A stretch of DNA of 47,024 nt from Oligoflexus sp. GTDB lineage: Bacteria; Bdellovibrionota_B; Oligoflexia; Oligoflexales; Oligoflexaceae. The first letter of the stretch is position 1, and every line of letters begins with the position of its first letter. Positions 32,454-40,457 of this stretch are shown piece after piece. The notes beneath the pieces were generated by a model. That model was not told the DNA's origin, did not search any database, and was given only the letters and a program-made list of their open reading frames with translations. Made by a program: the position numbers and the translations under genes. The stretch spans positions 1-47,024 of the forward strand of contig JACMOC010000077.1 in NCBI GenBank assembly GCA_014378195.1, given 5' to 3'.

Positions 32454-32631
32454 AGGGGCCCCTTATTGGATTGATGCCCAGTTGGCTATCACACTCTGCG
32501 TTGAGAAACGAGAGGACGATGAAGCGTATATTTGGCTTGATTTCCGCTTGGAAGGAAACGGACCTCAGGCATGAGTTTCGGAAGGTCTTAGTCTGTGCTA
32601 TCGCTATTTTCTCGAGATGGAGGAGACAACA

Positions 32632-33237
32632 ATGACTGAAGTCATCGCGAATGGTTTATTGAATTTCTGGTTTGGTGCCCTAGATTCTGACGGTGTAGCC
32701 TCGGCTGCCAAACAAAAACAGTGGTTTGTCAAAGACGACGCATTCGACAAAAGTATCAAGAGTCAGTATGGCTCTTTGATGGAATTAGCGCCAATGGGCG
32801 CCTATGATCGCTGGTCACTCACGCCAGAAGGACGAGTGGCGTTGATAGTACTCCTCGATCAGCTTCCAAGAAATCTCTACCGCGGTAATGCCCGCTCATT
32901 TTATACCGATGCGAAAGCGCAATTTCAAAATCGCAAAGCTGTGGAAGCAGGGGAACATCTGAGTCTTCCGCTCAGCTATGCATACTTCGTCTTGATGCCG
33001 CTTATGCATGCTGAACATATCGAAGCCCAAGATGAATGCGTGAGGCATTTTACGCAACTGCGTGATCGTGAGTCGGGCCGAGGACGCATCATGATGGAAA
33101 ATGCTTTGACGTTTGCCCATACACATCGCGATATCATCGCTCGGTTTGGGCGATTTCCGCATCGCAACTTTGAAATGAATCGCGAAAGCTCAGCCGCTGA
33201 GATAGAGTTTTTGGCGAACGGCGGCCCGACTTTTTGA
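32632..33237 (+). CDS. DUF924 family protein
   Basis: 201 residues from ATG 32632, preceded by GGAGGAG. The family signature is clear: LLNFWFGALDSD near the N terminus, a helical repeat region with LIVLLDQLPRNLYRG (the conserved DQxPRN) and PLMHAEHIEAQDECV, and FAHTHRDIIARFGRFPHRN at the end. DUF924 proteins are soluble helical-repeat proteins resembling TPR folds, and their function is unknown. A 5-residue-longer start exists (32617) but carries the Shine-Dalgarno within it. Confidence 0.9.
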   Translation: MTEVIANGLLNFWFGALDSDGVASAAKQKQWFVKDDAFDKSIKSQYGSLMELAPMGAYDRWSLTPEGRVALIVLLDQLPRNLYRGNARSFYTDAKAQFQNRKAVEAGEHLSLPLSYAYFVLMPLMHAEHIEAQDECVRHFTQLRDRESGRGRIMMENALTFAHTHRDIIARFGRFPHRNFEMNRESSAAEIEFLANGGPTF

Positions 33238-33355
33238 TTCGTGAAATGTGATTATCGCAAACGAGAAAGTTTGTAATAATTCATTTCAAAAATGGCGTTT
33301 TGCATATTTTTAAGCATAAGATAGGCCAGCCTTAAAATTTTAATGGTAGGTACTA

Positions 33356-34738
33356 ATGCTTAAAAACATAAGCTTTGTGGTCCTTTTGTCCTCCATGTTC
33401 GCCGCGTCCTGCGGCCGATCCCCAGCAAAATCAGATACAGAAACCATTGCGAAATCTGCGAGCGCTGCGGCTAAGGCAAGCGGCATCGGGCCTGCGGACG
33501 ATTCGACGGCTGACGTATCAACGGCAGACACCTCAGCTTCTGTCGCTTCTACGGCAACATCTTTCGCGCTTCCTGTTACGTGTCGAGCGATGAGTATTCC
33601 AGCCAGCTGTGGTTCGGATGTTGGAAGTTTACAAAAACCGATCGAAGTCGATGGTAGCTGTCTCTCTTCTCTTACAGTTTCTCTGTGCGCAAAAAAAGAA
33701 GTCTATTTCAAAGTTAATGTGCATCCCAATTCCTATCTCAGTTTTTCTGCCCTTGCGAAGATCGATCCGGCACGCGTTAATCTCACCATCATGGATCCTA
33801 ACCTGACGATGGCAGAAGTTGATGGCCTTGGAACCGCAAAGGATAGTCGAACGGATAGTTGGGCGCTTAATTATGAAATGATTTCTTGGGTCAATAATAC
33901 TTCGGCCAGCATGACGAAATACGTTCGCGTCGCGGAAGCGAAGGGGAAAGCGACAATCTTCAGCATGCTCGCGAATGAATCGGCATGGACTCCCATGGCG
34001 AAATGTATTCCAAATACGGCTTCGACCAACTGTTACCAAGTTGATCAGTTTCCCGTTCCTAATTCCGTCGCCGATGGTTATCGCATCGCCATACCGGAGT
34101 TTGCCTACTTACGTCGGGAAATGATCGATATCGTTATGGATGCTGCAAAAAAAACTCATGCTTTATTTCCAGCGCACCAGCCAGTGTCGCTCTTGAACAT
34201 GAGTTTCATCGATGGCTCGGTTTCTTATGATGCTTATGTCCGCTGCGCGCGTATGGGTCATGTTCATGGTTATGACATCGATATCTCTTACTTCCAAAAA
34301 GATAGGAAAAATGACGGAAAAGCCGTTTGTGAGATCGATCCGATGACGGATCAATGTATTCCGGGTACGGTTAACGGTCTCGATCGGCAAGCGACTGCTT
34401 TTTTCATTACCCAGGTCTCTCAATGGCCTAAGATTCGTTTCACTTTGTCGGATGTGGAAATCATCAAAGAGATCGTCATCGGTGGCGACGAACTTTTTCA
34501 GGCAGGCAAAATAACCAAACAGCAGCACGATCTTCTGTCGATGAAAGCCAAACTCAAGGATCTCGTCGCTATTCATTACGCACACATGCATGTACAGCCC
34601 GTGTACGATAACGGAATCGCTGATGGATCGACCTTTAGTCCCGAAACGGATTACCTGCGGCAAGGCATAGTAAAGCTTCAAAAGCCAGGCGAAGCGAGAC
34701 AGGATAATTGCAGCGTCGTGTTAAAAAACGGTTTTTAG
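33356..34738 (+). CDS. Lipoprotein with LAS-type (MepA-like) metallopeptidase motifs
   Basis: 460 residues. Signal peptide with lipobox MFAASC (Cys 19), then a Ser/Ala/Thr/Asp-rich linker to about 75 that spaces the domain from the membrane. The C-terminal domain has HVHGYDIDI (about 302) and HYAHMHV (about 408), the HxxxxxD and HxH zinc ligands of LAS peptidases such as the murein endopeptidase MepA (M74). The N-terminal half (about 80-220) is beta-rich and unrecognised. Cysteines at several positions suggest disulfides. It is probably a peptidoglycan endopeptidase, with moderate confidence in the substrate. Confidence 0.68.
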   Translation: MLKNISFVVLLSSMFAASCGRSPAKSDTETIAKSASAAAKASGIGPADDSTADVSTADTSASVASTATSFALPVTCRAMSIPASCGSDVGSLQKPIEVDGSCLSSLTVSLCAKKEVYFKVNVHPNSYLSFSALAKIDPARVNLTIMDPNLTMAEVDGLGTAKDSRTDSWALNYEMISWVNNTSASMTKYVRVAEAKGKATIFSMLANESAWTPMAKCIPNTASTNCYQVDQFPVPNSVADGYRIAIPEFAYLRREMIDIVMDAAKKTHALFPAHQPVSLLNMSFIDGSVSYDAYVRCARMGHVHGYDIDISYFQKDRKNDGKAVCEIDPMTDQCIPGTVNGLDRQATAFFITQVSQWPKIRFTLSDVEIIKEIVIGGDELFQAGKITKQQHDLLSMKAKLKDLVAIHYAHMHVQPVYDNGIADGSTFSPETDYLRQGIVKLQKPGEARQDNCSVVLKNGF

Positions 34739-34762
34739 GCCGAGTTTACCAATAACCAAGAT

Positions 34763-34800
34763 ACTTAAAATGAAAGCCCCGTCACAAACTGTGGCGGGGC
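34763..34800 (-). terminator. Intrinsic terminator of the glycine-zipper gene
   Basis: On the minus strand GCCCCGCCACA, loop GTT, TGTGACGGGGC (one wobble), then TTTCATTTT. It is 25 bases after the stop of the downstream gene on that strand. Confidence 0.8.
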
Positions 34801-34824
34801 CTACCATATTCTAAGCGACTCGGA

Positions 34825-35511
34825 TCAAAGACCAGGTAGCGTTGGATCGCGTGCAATGTCACGGTCACGCAAGTTGCGATCGGTCAAATCACGATCGTAA
34901 TTGGTGGTGACTGAAGACGCATGCATATCCGCTCCAGCGAGGCTGCCGTCATGTTTGTGACGATCACTCGAGCTCGTTCCGTCAACAACGTTACCACTGG
35001 CTTCAGAAGTTGTCGAGATGTCAGCTGCGCCCGATGCTTTCAAGATTTCTTTAGCACGATCGATATATGTGTTGTCGTCACAGTGGACAGACGCAAGAAT
35101 ACCACCGTCTTTTACCATGCCTTCGTAGCGTTTTGCTTCGAATTCAGGAATACCCATACCGATCAAAGCGCCAGCTACACCACCGACAGCTCCACCGATA
35201 CCAGCGCCAGCAAGAGCGGCCATGATTGGACCAGCGGCTACGAACGGCCCAATGCCAGGAATTGCAAGGCTACCGATACCAACCAACCAGCCGAGAGCAC
35301 CACCAAGAACGGCGCCCGATGAAGCACCAGTTGTAGCGCCTTCAGGAGCTTTGGTAGCTTTTTCATGGGCAAATTCTCTTGAACCGTCATTGTCAGGGAA
35401 GAGAACTGAAATATCAGAATTGCGGAAGCCGGCTGTTTTAAGCGAATCGACAGCACTCTCAGCGGCAAAACGATCTTTAAAAATACCAAATACTGCGGTG
35501 TTCTTAGCCAT
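34825..35511 (-). CDS. Stress-type protein with glycine-rich central segment
   Basis: 228 residues. The N terminus (MAKNTAVFGIFKDRFAAESAVDSLKTAGF) has the ferredoxin-like fold seen in general-stress and DUF1269/DUF3341-type proteins. Residues about 58-122 form a hydrophobic glycine-zipper region (GAVLGGALGWLVGIGSLAIP, GAGIGGAVGGVAGALIGMG) that probably inserts in the membrane. A second ferredoxin-like half (YEGMVKDGGILASVHCDDNTYIDRAKEILKASGA) follows. The tail (175-228) is polar with RDLTDRNLRDRD. Such proteins are often induced by stress. AAAGG precedes the ATG. Its own terminator follows. Confidence 0.72.
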   Translation of the reverse strand: MAKNTAVFGIFKDRFAAESAVDSLKTAGFRNSDISVLFPDNDGSREFAHEKATKAPEGATTGASSGAVLGGALGWLVGIGSLAIPGIGPFVAAGPIMAALAGAGIGGAVGGVAGALIGMGIPEFEAKRYEGMVKDGGILASVHCDDNTYIDRAKEILKASGAADISTTSEASGNVVDGTSSSDRHKHDGSLAGADMHASSVTTNYDRDLTDRNLRDRDIARDPTLPGL

Positions 35512-35562
35512 CTCATAACCTTTCTATGTTTGGAGAAATGGAGCTAAATGCTTCCATCCCTA

Positions 35563-35817
35563 TTAAGCTGAATTTACTTCATCCCGAACGTGACCACTTC
35601 TTACGTGCCGATCCTCATCTAAAATGGAATCATCACTGGCAATAGATCCTGCATACATGAGACTGAGCTCATCATCGGGCGATTGAACAGGTTCCACTGG
35701 CTCGTTCGTGGGAATATCTCCCGGGTCACTGCATTCACGGAGACTAGGTATGCACAAGCCGTGCCTAACTCCCGAAGTCTGTGAAAAACAGCTAAAAACA
35801 CGCGATCCTTTCGCCAC
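35563..35817 (-). CDS. Possible small acidic protein
   Basis: An 84-residue frame from GTG 35817, unrecognised. The C-terminal part (EPVEPVQSPDDELSLMYAGS and on to SGHVRDEVNSA) is acidic and polar and looks protein-like, while the N-terminal 35 residues look random, so the true start could be further in. It is read in the same direction as the glycine-zipper gene, 51 bases upstream. No clear ribosome-binding site. An overlapping frame at 35619-35882 is less convincing. Confidence 0.25.
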   Translation of the reverse strand: MAKGSRVFSCFSQTSGVRHGLCIPSLRECSDPGDIPTNEPVEPVQSPDDELSLMYAGSIASDDSILDEDRHVRSGHVRDEVNSA

Positions 35818-35915
35818 GTGACAGCTTTTTCTCTTATTTGATACAGACGTGAATGAATTTCGTGATACTTAGAAATTGGCAAGCTGACTGGTCACTTTGT
35901 GAATTTAGGATAACC

Positions 35916-36542
35916 ATGAGCTCATTTTATATGTCGGGATATTTTATTCGTTTGATCGTACCTATGGGTCTGATGCTCGCCACTCCATCCATGGCTCAGT
36001 CTCAGTCTTCTGGTGCCGCAGGGCCTTCTAACAAAGCTTCAGTTGCTCTGCAGTGGAATGGCAGCGGTTGTGCAAAACTCGATGAACATCTGGATGTTGA
36101 GGGCGGCTCCATCACCTTTCAGAAAGATTTTGGCCATAGTTTTAAAGTAAAAAAAGGCAATGGTCTTCGTCTGGGAGACAGTCGGAAAAATTGCTCTCTC
36201 ATTGTGACCGCCAATGGTACGCCTCAGCAAATTGCCGTAAAAATAGTTGAGCTTGAGGGCGCGCAGTCGTTTCCAAGTTCGATGAAACTCGACCTTTCTA
36301 TTGATGTGGCCTCACAGGGCCAAAGTCAGTCGAAAAGTTATGCACTTAAAACAGAATCAGGACCTACCTTCAAAATTTCTCAAGTCCTGGATGCAAAAGA
36401 CCAGGCTTGGTCAGTTTGTCGGCGCGGGTTGAACATCAATATAAAACAACGGCTGGACGGTACTGCCAAAGCTCCGGACAATGGTGGCGAGGCGGACCTG
36501 AAATCTATAAAATTCGTGTTAGAAACAAAGAGTTGTAAATGA
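35916..36542 (+). CDS. Secreted DUF4360-like protein (second copy)
   Basis: 208 residues from ATG 35916 (AGGA upstream; the frame opens at 35853). A long signal peptide (1-32, ending SMAQ) leads to a diverged DUF4360 domain: LQWNGSGCAKLDEHL, then GDSRKNCSLIVTANGTPQQ and, near the end, WSVCRRGLNINIKQRLDG. It retains the four-cysteine layout (GSGC, KNCSL, VCRRG, SC at the end). It differs strongly from the copy at 9786 and lacks its promoter. Its stop overlaps the ExoD-family gene as ATGA, so the two are coupled. Confidence 0.72.
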   Translation: MSSFYMSGYFIRLIVPMGLMLATPSMAQSQSSGAAGPSNKASVALQWNGSGCAKLDEHLDVEGGSITFQKDFGHSFKVKKGNGLRLGDSRKNCSLIVTANGTPQQIAVKIVELEGAQSFPSSMKLDLSIDVASQGQSQSKSYALKTESGPTFKISQVLDAKDQAWSVCRRGLNINIKQRLDGTAKAPDNGGEADLKSIKFVLETKSCK

Positions 36543-37159
36543 CCTTACTGCACATCGAAAGCCTTTCGGCTGAGTTTCGGCAGATTGAAGATCTTTGCGA
36601 TCAAAAGGATTCGATCACTTTAGGCGGCATTTTAGAGCTTTTGGAACACAGAGGCCATGCACTCTTTACTTTGTTTCTCGCTGGACCTTTCATTTTACCC
36701 ATTCCTCTTCCTGGCCTCTCCGTGCCTTTCGGCGCTTTTATCGTTTTTTTTGCATTTTCCATGGCCTTTGATCGCCAACCCTTGATTCCCAAATCGTGGC
36801 TTCGACGCGAACTTCCCAAAGCCGCCTTACGTAAATTCAGCCGTATGGCGCAGGCCGCTTTCCGTAAGTTCGAAGCCTTATTCAAACCGCGTATGGTTTG
36901 GATGATCGATTTCCGGGCAGGGCAGGTCGTGATTGCAATCATGATAGCCATTTGTGGTTTTTTATTGGCCTTGCCGTTGCCGCCCGGAACCAATGCCCCT
37001 CCTGCGGCTGCGATCGTCGCCCTCTCTATCGGTTTGCTGGAACGTGACGGATTACTTGTTCTTCTCGGGTTTTGTTTGTTTTTGGCCAACATCGCATTTT
37101 TCACATTCCTCTCTGTGTATGGCTACGAAGGTGTTTTGAAGCTCATCAACTTGATATGA
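36539..37159 (+). CDS. ExoD-family membrane protein
   Basis: 206 residues. It matches the ExoD (exopolysaccharide synthesis) family: SITLGGILELLEHRGHALFT, then LPIPLPGLSVPFGAFIVFFA as the first hydrophobic segment, a cytoplasmic basic stretch with PLIPKSWLRRELPK, and three further hydrophobic segments (FRAGQVVIAIMIAICGFLLA, AAAIVALSIGLLERDGLLVL and FLANIAFFTFLSVYG). Rhizobial ExoD mutants have altered exopolysaccharide and alkali sensitivity; biochemical role unknown. The ATG overlaps the stop of the DUF4360-like gene. Confidence 0.85.
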   Translation: MTLLHIESLSAEFRQIEDLCDQKDSITLGGILELLEHRGHALFTLFLAGPFILPIPLPGLSVPFGAFIVFFAFSMAFDRQPLIPKSWLRRELPKAALRKFSRMAQAAFRKFEALFKPRMVWMIDFRAGQVVIAIMIAICGFLLALPLPPGTNAPPAAAIVALSIGLLERDGLLVLLGFCLFLANIAFFTFLSVYGYEGVLKLINLI

Positions 37160-37221
37160 GGCTTAGCTTTCTTTCATGCTAAAATCGACTTTTATCCACC
37201 CGTATAATGGGAGCGGTCGTT

Positions 37222-37701
37222 ATGCGTTTAGCATCTATGTTTGTTGCAGCATCTTTGTGGTTTGGGGCTGGTCAGGCTATGGCGATGGATGGCAGCAGCG
37301 GCTGTGGCCCGGCTTGGTATGTATTCAAAGAAAATTCCATACTTTCGTCTTTCGCACGCGCGATCACCGACGCCACTCTTTTTCCTGTCACGACTATTGG
37401 AATGACGTTCGGAACATCCAACTGTTCCAAACACTCACTTGTGCAGAACGATCAGCCGAGCCTCGAATTTGCCTCGAAAAGTTTTGATATCCTGCGCCAG
37501 GACATGGCGAAAGGGAGCGGTGAGCATCTCACGGCCTATCTCGCCAGCTTTGGCTGCAATGAGCTCGTCCGTCCTGTCCTCGCTGAAAAAATGCAGCAGG
37601 CCTACAAAGAAGGACTGTATCGTAGCGAAAGCCCCGTTGATTATGTAGAATCCACTCGTCTCCTAATCAATTTCTCCAATAATCGCGGAATGTGTTCGTA
37701 A
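37222..37701 (+). CDS. Exported DUF3015 protein
   Basis: 159 residues from ATG 37222 (GGGAGCGG about six bases upstream). Signal peptide (1-20, ending AMA). The family signature is SSGCGPAWYVFKENSILSSF followed by PVTTIGMTFGTSNCSKHS; then a helical C-terminal part with FASKSFDILRQDMAKGSGEHL and FGCNELVRPVLAEKMQ. DUF3015 proteins are periplasmic or outer-membrane-associated and uncharacterised. It stands 34 bases before the DUF4105 gene, which very often adjoins it in related genomes and probably acts with it. Confidence 0.9.
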   Translation: MRLASMFVAASLWFGAGQAMAMDGSSGCGPAWYVFKENSILSSFARAITDATLFPVTTIGMTFGTSNCSKHSLVQNDQPSLEFASKSFDILRQDMAKGSGEHLTAYLASFGCNELVRPVLAEKMQQAYKEGLYRSESPVDYVESTRLLINFSNNRGMCS

Positions 37702-37735
37702 GAGCCTCTGTTCCGTCGTCTGAGGGGTTCGCTCC

Positions 37736-39556
37736 ATGCCGTGGCTCTTTTTTCTTGTGGGAATATTGAGCGAACTCTTCAGTTTACGCCTTGCTTATGC
37801 CCAGGGCCGCCCATACGAAGATGCGCAATGGTTGAGGTTGATCCACTACCGGACTGGCTGGACAACGCCCCATGTAAGCAGCATCGAAACCCCCGACTTC
37901 TTTTTTGATCCCACCGGCCGGATTAATCCGGACGCTGAATGGTCAGCGAATCTAAGGACTCTTAAAGCCAAAGAAATTTTCTTTCGAGGAGCCACCGCGG
38001 ACCCGCAATGTCTCTATCCGGCACGCGCTCTTTATTTTCGACGCCTCGGCCTTCTCTCCGAAAAGCCGCGCTCCTGTGCTGAATTTGAAGCCTTCCAAAG
38101 AAGCCTTAATATTGAGTCGATGAGCCTTGTCTTTTCAACCGCGTTTGCGGGCAACTCGGCGTCGATGTTTGGCCACGTTCTACTGAAACTAAACCGCTCC
38201 GATAGTGAACAGAGTCATGGACTTTTGGATCACGGTGTCGCATTTTTAGCGCTTTCCAACCCTGCAGATGGAGCTCTTTATGCTGTGCGGGGGATGTTCG
38301 GCGGCTATCCAGGATTCTACAACGTTCAACCTTACTACGAACTCGTAAACCAATATGCGTACAACGAAAACCGCGACCTTTGGGAACTCAAAATTCCGCT
38401 GAGCAAAGCCGAACGCGAAATGCTGGCAGCACATCTGTGGGAAGTAAATCATGGTGCAAGTGCCTCCTATTACTTTGCGCATGTGAACTGCGCGGCTATG
38501 CTGGGTGAGTTGATCGATGTCGTAAAACCGGCTTGGGCCATACGCGAATCGATTCATGGTTTTGTGATGCCGACTGAATTGATGCGATCCGTGGCTGTGC
38601 GCGCTGAGCTGCCGGTTTACCCCGAAATAGGCCTAAGATTTCGTCCTTCGCAGAAAAGGCGATGGCTGGCGAAGATGCAGCGACTCAATGCGCAAGAGAT
38701 AAGCGCGGTAAACAACGCCTGGGCGGCAAAGAGCCTCAATGGAATTCCGCCGGACGTTGAAGTCTATGATACCCTCCTCGATAGAATTACGCTCGAGAAA
38801 GGTAGTTTACGTCTTGCCGAACAGGGGGCTGTGCGGACTTTTGAACAGGAGGTTTTGCGTGCACGTTCGGAATTGCCTTCCCGCACCGAGGCTGACCTCA
38901 CGGCATCCAACAATCCTTTAACAGCTCATGCGCCTCGCGTTCTCGGCATTAACAGCGGCGCCTTGGATGGACATCCGCGTTTTGGACTTCACCTGAAAGC
39001 GGGATGGCATGATCTCCTTGATAATCCACAAGGGTTTGAACCCTACTATCAACTCAATTTTCTGGATCTTACTCTCCATCGTTATGCGGACAAAGCAAAA
39101 CTCTCCGATCTCAACCTCAGGGTTGCCGAAGTGTGGTCGCTCAATCCGTGGCACAGTGACGATCATCAACTGAGTTGGACTATGGCGGGAGGTGCAGAAT
39201 ACGCAGGCGGCCAACACTCCCTTTATTTCCGTGCAAGCTATGGAATATCAGGCGGATTTGATCGTTTTCTGATTTCGGTTTTACCAGGGGCTGAGCTTCG
39301 GGAGATTTTTTCACCCGACCATTTGGAGCTCAAGGGCTTTTTTCGCATACAGGGCCTAGCCCGTTGGACCGATACAATGCGAACGCTTGTTTGGGGTGAA
39401 CCAAGTGCGGATGATGAAGGGCATAAACGTGTGAATTGGGCTTTGGAATCGCGCTGGGATGCTTCGCGAGACTATCAATTCCAGGCGAAGTGGGATCGCC
39501 GCGAGGAGCATACGGAAAGCACTGGGTGGGAGCTTGGAGTATCCCACACGTTTTAG
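37736..39556 (+). CDS. DUF4105 protein with C-terminal beta-barrel (DUF7840-like)
   Basis: 606 residues. Signal peptide (1-22, ending AYAQ). Residues about 100-280 are DUF4105, a papain-like/NlpC-type fold: MSLVFSTAFAGNSASMFGHV supplies the conserved histidine, and YYFAHVNCAAMLGELIDV carries the conserved NC pair. The last 220 residues (HPRFGLHLKAGWHDLLDN onward to SHTF) are strand-rich and end in Phe, as in an outer-membrane barrel. It probably acts as an outer-membrane peptidase or acyl-transfer protein; this is inference from the fold. It follows DUF3015 by 34 bases. Confidence 0.88.
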   Translation: MPWLFFLVGILSELFSLRLAYAQGRPYEDAQWLRLIHYRTGWTTPHVSSIETPDFFFDPTGRINPDAEWSANLRTLKAKEIFFRGATADPQCLYPARALYFRRLGLLSEKPRSCAEFEAFQRSLNIESMSLVFSTAFAGNSASMFGHVLLKLNRSDSEQSHGLLDHGVAFLALSNPADGALYAVRGMFGGYPGFYNVQPYYELVNQYAYNENRDLWELKIPLSKAEREMLAAHLWEVNHGASASYYFAHVNCAAMLGELIDVVKPAWAIRESIHGFVMPTELMRSVAVRAELPVYPEIGLRFRPSQKRRWLAKMQRLNAQEISAVNNAWAAKSLNGIPPDVEVYDTLLDRITLEKGSLRLAEQGAVRTFEQEVLRARSELPSRTEADLTASNNPLTAHAPRVLGINSGALDGHPRFGLHLKAGWHDLLDNPQGFEPYYQLNFLDLTLHRYADKAKLSDLNLRVAEVWSLNPWHSDDHQLSWTMAGGAEYAGGQHSLYFRASYGISGGFDRFLISVLPGAELREIFSPDHLELKGFFRIQGLARWTDTMRTLVWGEPSADDEGHKRVNWALESRWDASRDYQFQAKWDRREEHTESTGWELGVSHTF

Positions 39557-39559
39557 TCT

Positions 39560-39880
39560 TCAGGCGCCAGCCTGGACTAGTTTCCAGGTTTTCTCGGCAA
39601 AAAACGCTTGGACACCGTCTTTGATGTCGCCTTGGAATTCGATGCGGCCATCTTTAAACGTTGCACCGCAGGCTTTTTTTGCCTGAATGTCCTTCATGAG
39701 GGACCGAATTTCGGTTTCGCTGAAAGGAAGATTCCAGAGAACTGTCACGGCGCGACCGCCACGACCTTTGGTTTCGAGCCGCATCTTGGTTGGGCCAGGC
39801 GAGGGCGCGTGTTCCTTGGTCTCTTTGTTTTTTTTCGGTGAACCCGAATCAGTTGAATAAACTAATCGACCGTTGCTCAC
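39560..39880 (-). CDS. SUI1/YciH-family translation factor
   Basis: 106 residues. The eIF1-like domain (about 33-100) is clear: MRLETKGRGGRAVTVLWNLP, then KKACGATFKDGRIEFQGD and VQAFFAEKTWKLV. YciH is thought to affect start-codon selection or fidelity. The N terminus is a basic, disordered extension. Start GTG 39880 overlaps the yhbY stop as GTGA, so it is coupled to the RNA-binding protein upstream. Convergent with the DUF4105 gene, only three bases apart. Confidence 0.9.
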   Translation of the reverse strand: MSNGRLVYSTDSGSPKKNKETKEHAPSPGPTKMRLETKGRGGRAVTVLWNLPFSETEIRSLMKDIQAKKACGATFKDGRIEFQGDIKDGVQAFFAEKTWKLVQAGA

Positions 39881-40374
39881 TTCTTACCTTTCGTAAAACC
39901 TCGGCCCGTCGCGCGGCGCTCGTTAGGAGCCATGGCGCCTGTGTCTTTTTTCACGCGTGCAAGGCGACCCCAACGTTTGCTATTGTCTTCGCGTTTCGGT
40001 GCGGATTTTTTGTAGACTTTATTCAGTGATTTTTTGAAGACTGGCTTTTCTTCCACTTTAACTTCCGGCATAGGCATGCCTGGAACGGGGATCTTAGGTT
40101 CTTTCGCTCGGCGATAAAAAATCGCTGTGTGACCGATGACCTGAACTTTCGTCGCTTTGACGCTGGCTGTGACGTCGTCCATCACGGCCTGCAGTTCTTC
40201 CTGGTCTTCGACGCGAAGTTTGACTTTGATGAGTTCGAAGGTCTTTAACGTGAATTCAAGTTCTTTCACGACACCTTCTGTCACGCCGGCATTGCCGATA
40301 GTAACGACTGGATCAAGCTTGTGAGCGAGTCCGCGAAGATAACTGATTTGTTTGGAACTTAGAACTTTAGCCAT
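39877..40374 (-). CDS. yhbY: YhbY/CRM-domain RNA-binding protein
   Basis: 165 residues from ATG 40374 (GAGG six bases upstream; the frame opens at 40479). The CRM domain, a KH-like RNA-binding fold (1-100), is intact: MAKVLSSKQISYLRGLAHKL, PVVTIGNAGVTEGVVKELEF and VKATKVQVIGHTAIFYRR. The E. coli protein binds pre-50S particles. The C-terminal 65 residues are a Lys/Arg-rich tail (KKSLNKVYKKSAPKR, GRGFTKGKK) beyond the usual length of about 97. It overlaps the SUI1 gene, giving a ribosome-related pair. Confidence 0.93.
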   Translation of the reverse strand: MAKVLSSKQISYLRGLAHKLDPVVTIGNAGVTEGVVKELEFTLKTFELIKVKLRVEDQEELQAVMDDVTASVKATKVQVIGHTAIFYRRAKEPKIPVPGMPMPEVKVEEKPVFKKSLNKVYKKSAPKREDNSKRWGRLARVKKDTGAMAPNERRATGRGFTKGKK

Positions 40375-40457
40375 GACAACCTCGAATTTAGAAAAGCAAT
40401 CATGCCTATACCCTTGGCCCCTAAAATGCAAGAAGAATTTGACGTGGTGGGAGGGGT

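Noticed and set aside
35619..35882. 87-residue minus-strand frame overlapping the small acidic frame
   Set aside because: The composition looks random and there is no ribosome-binding site.
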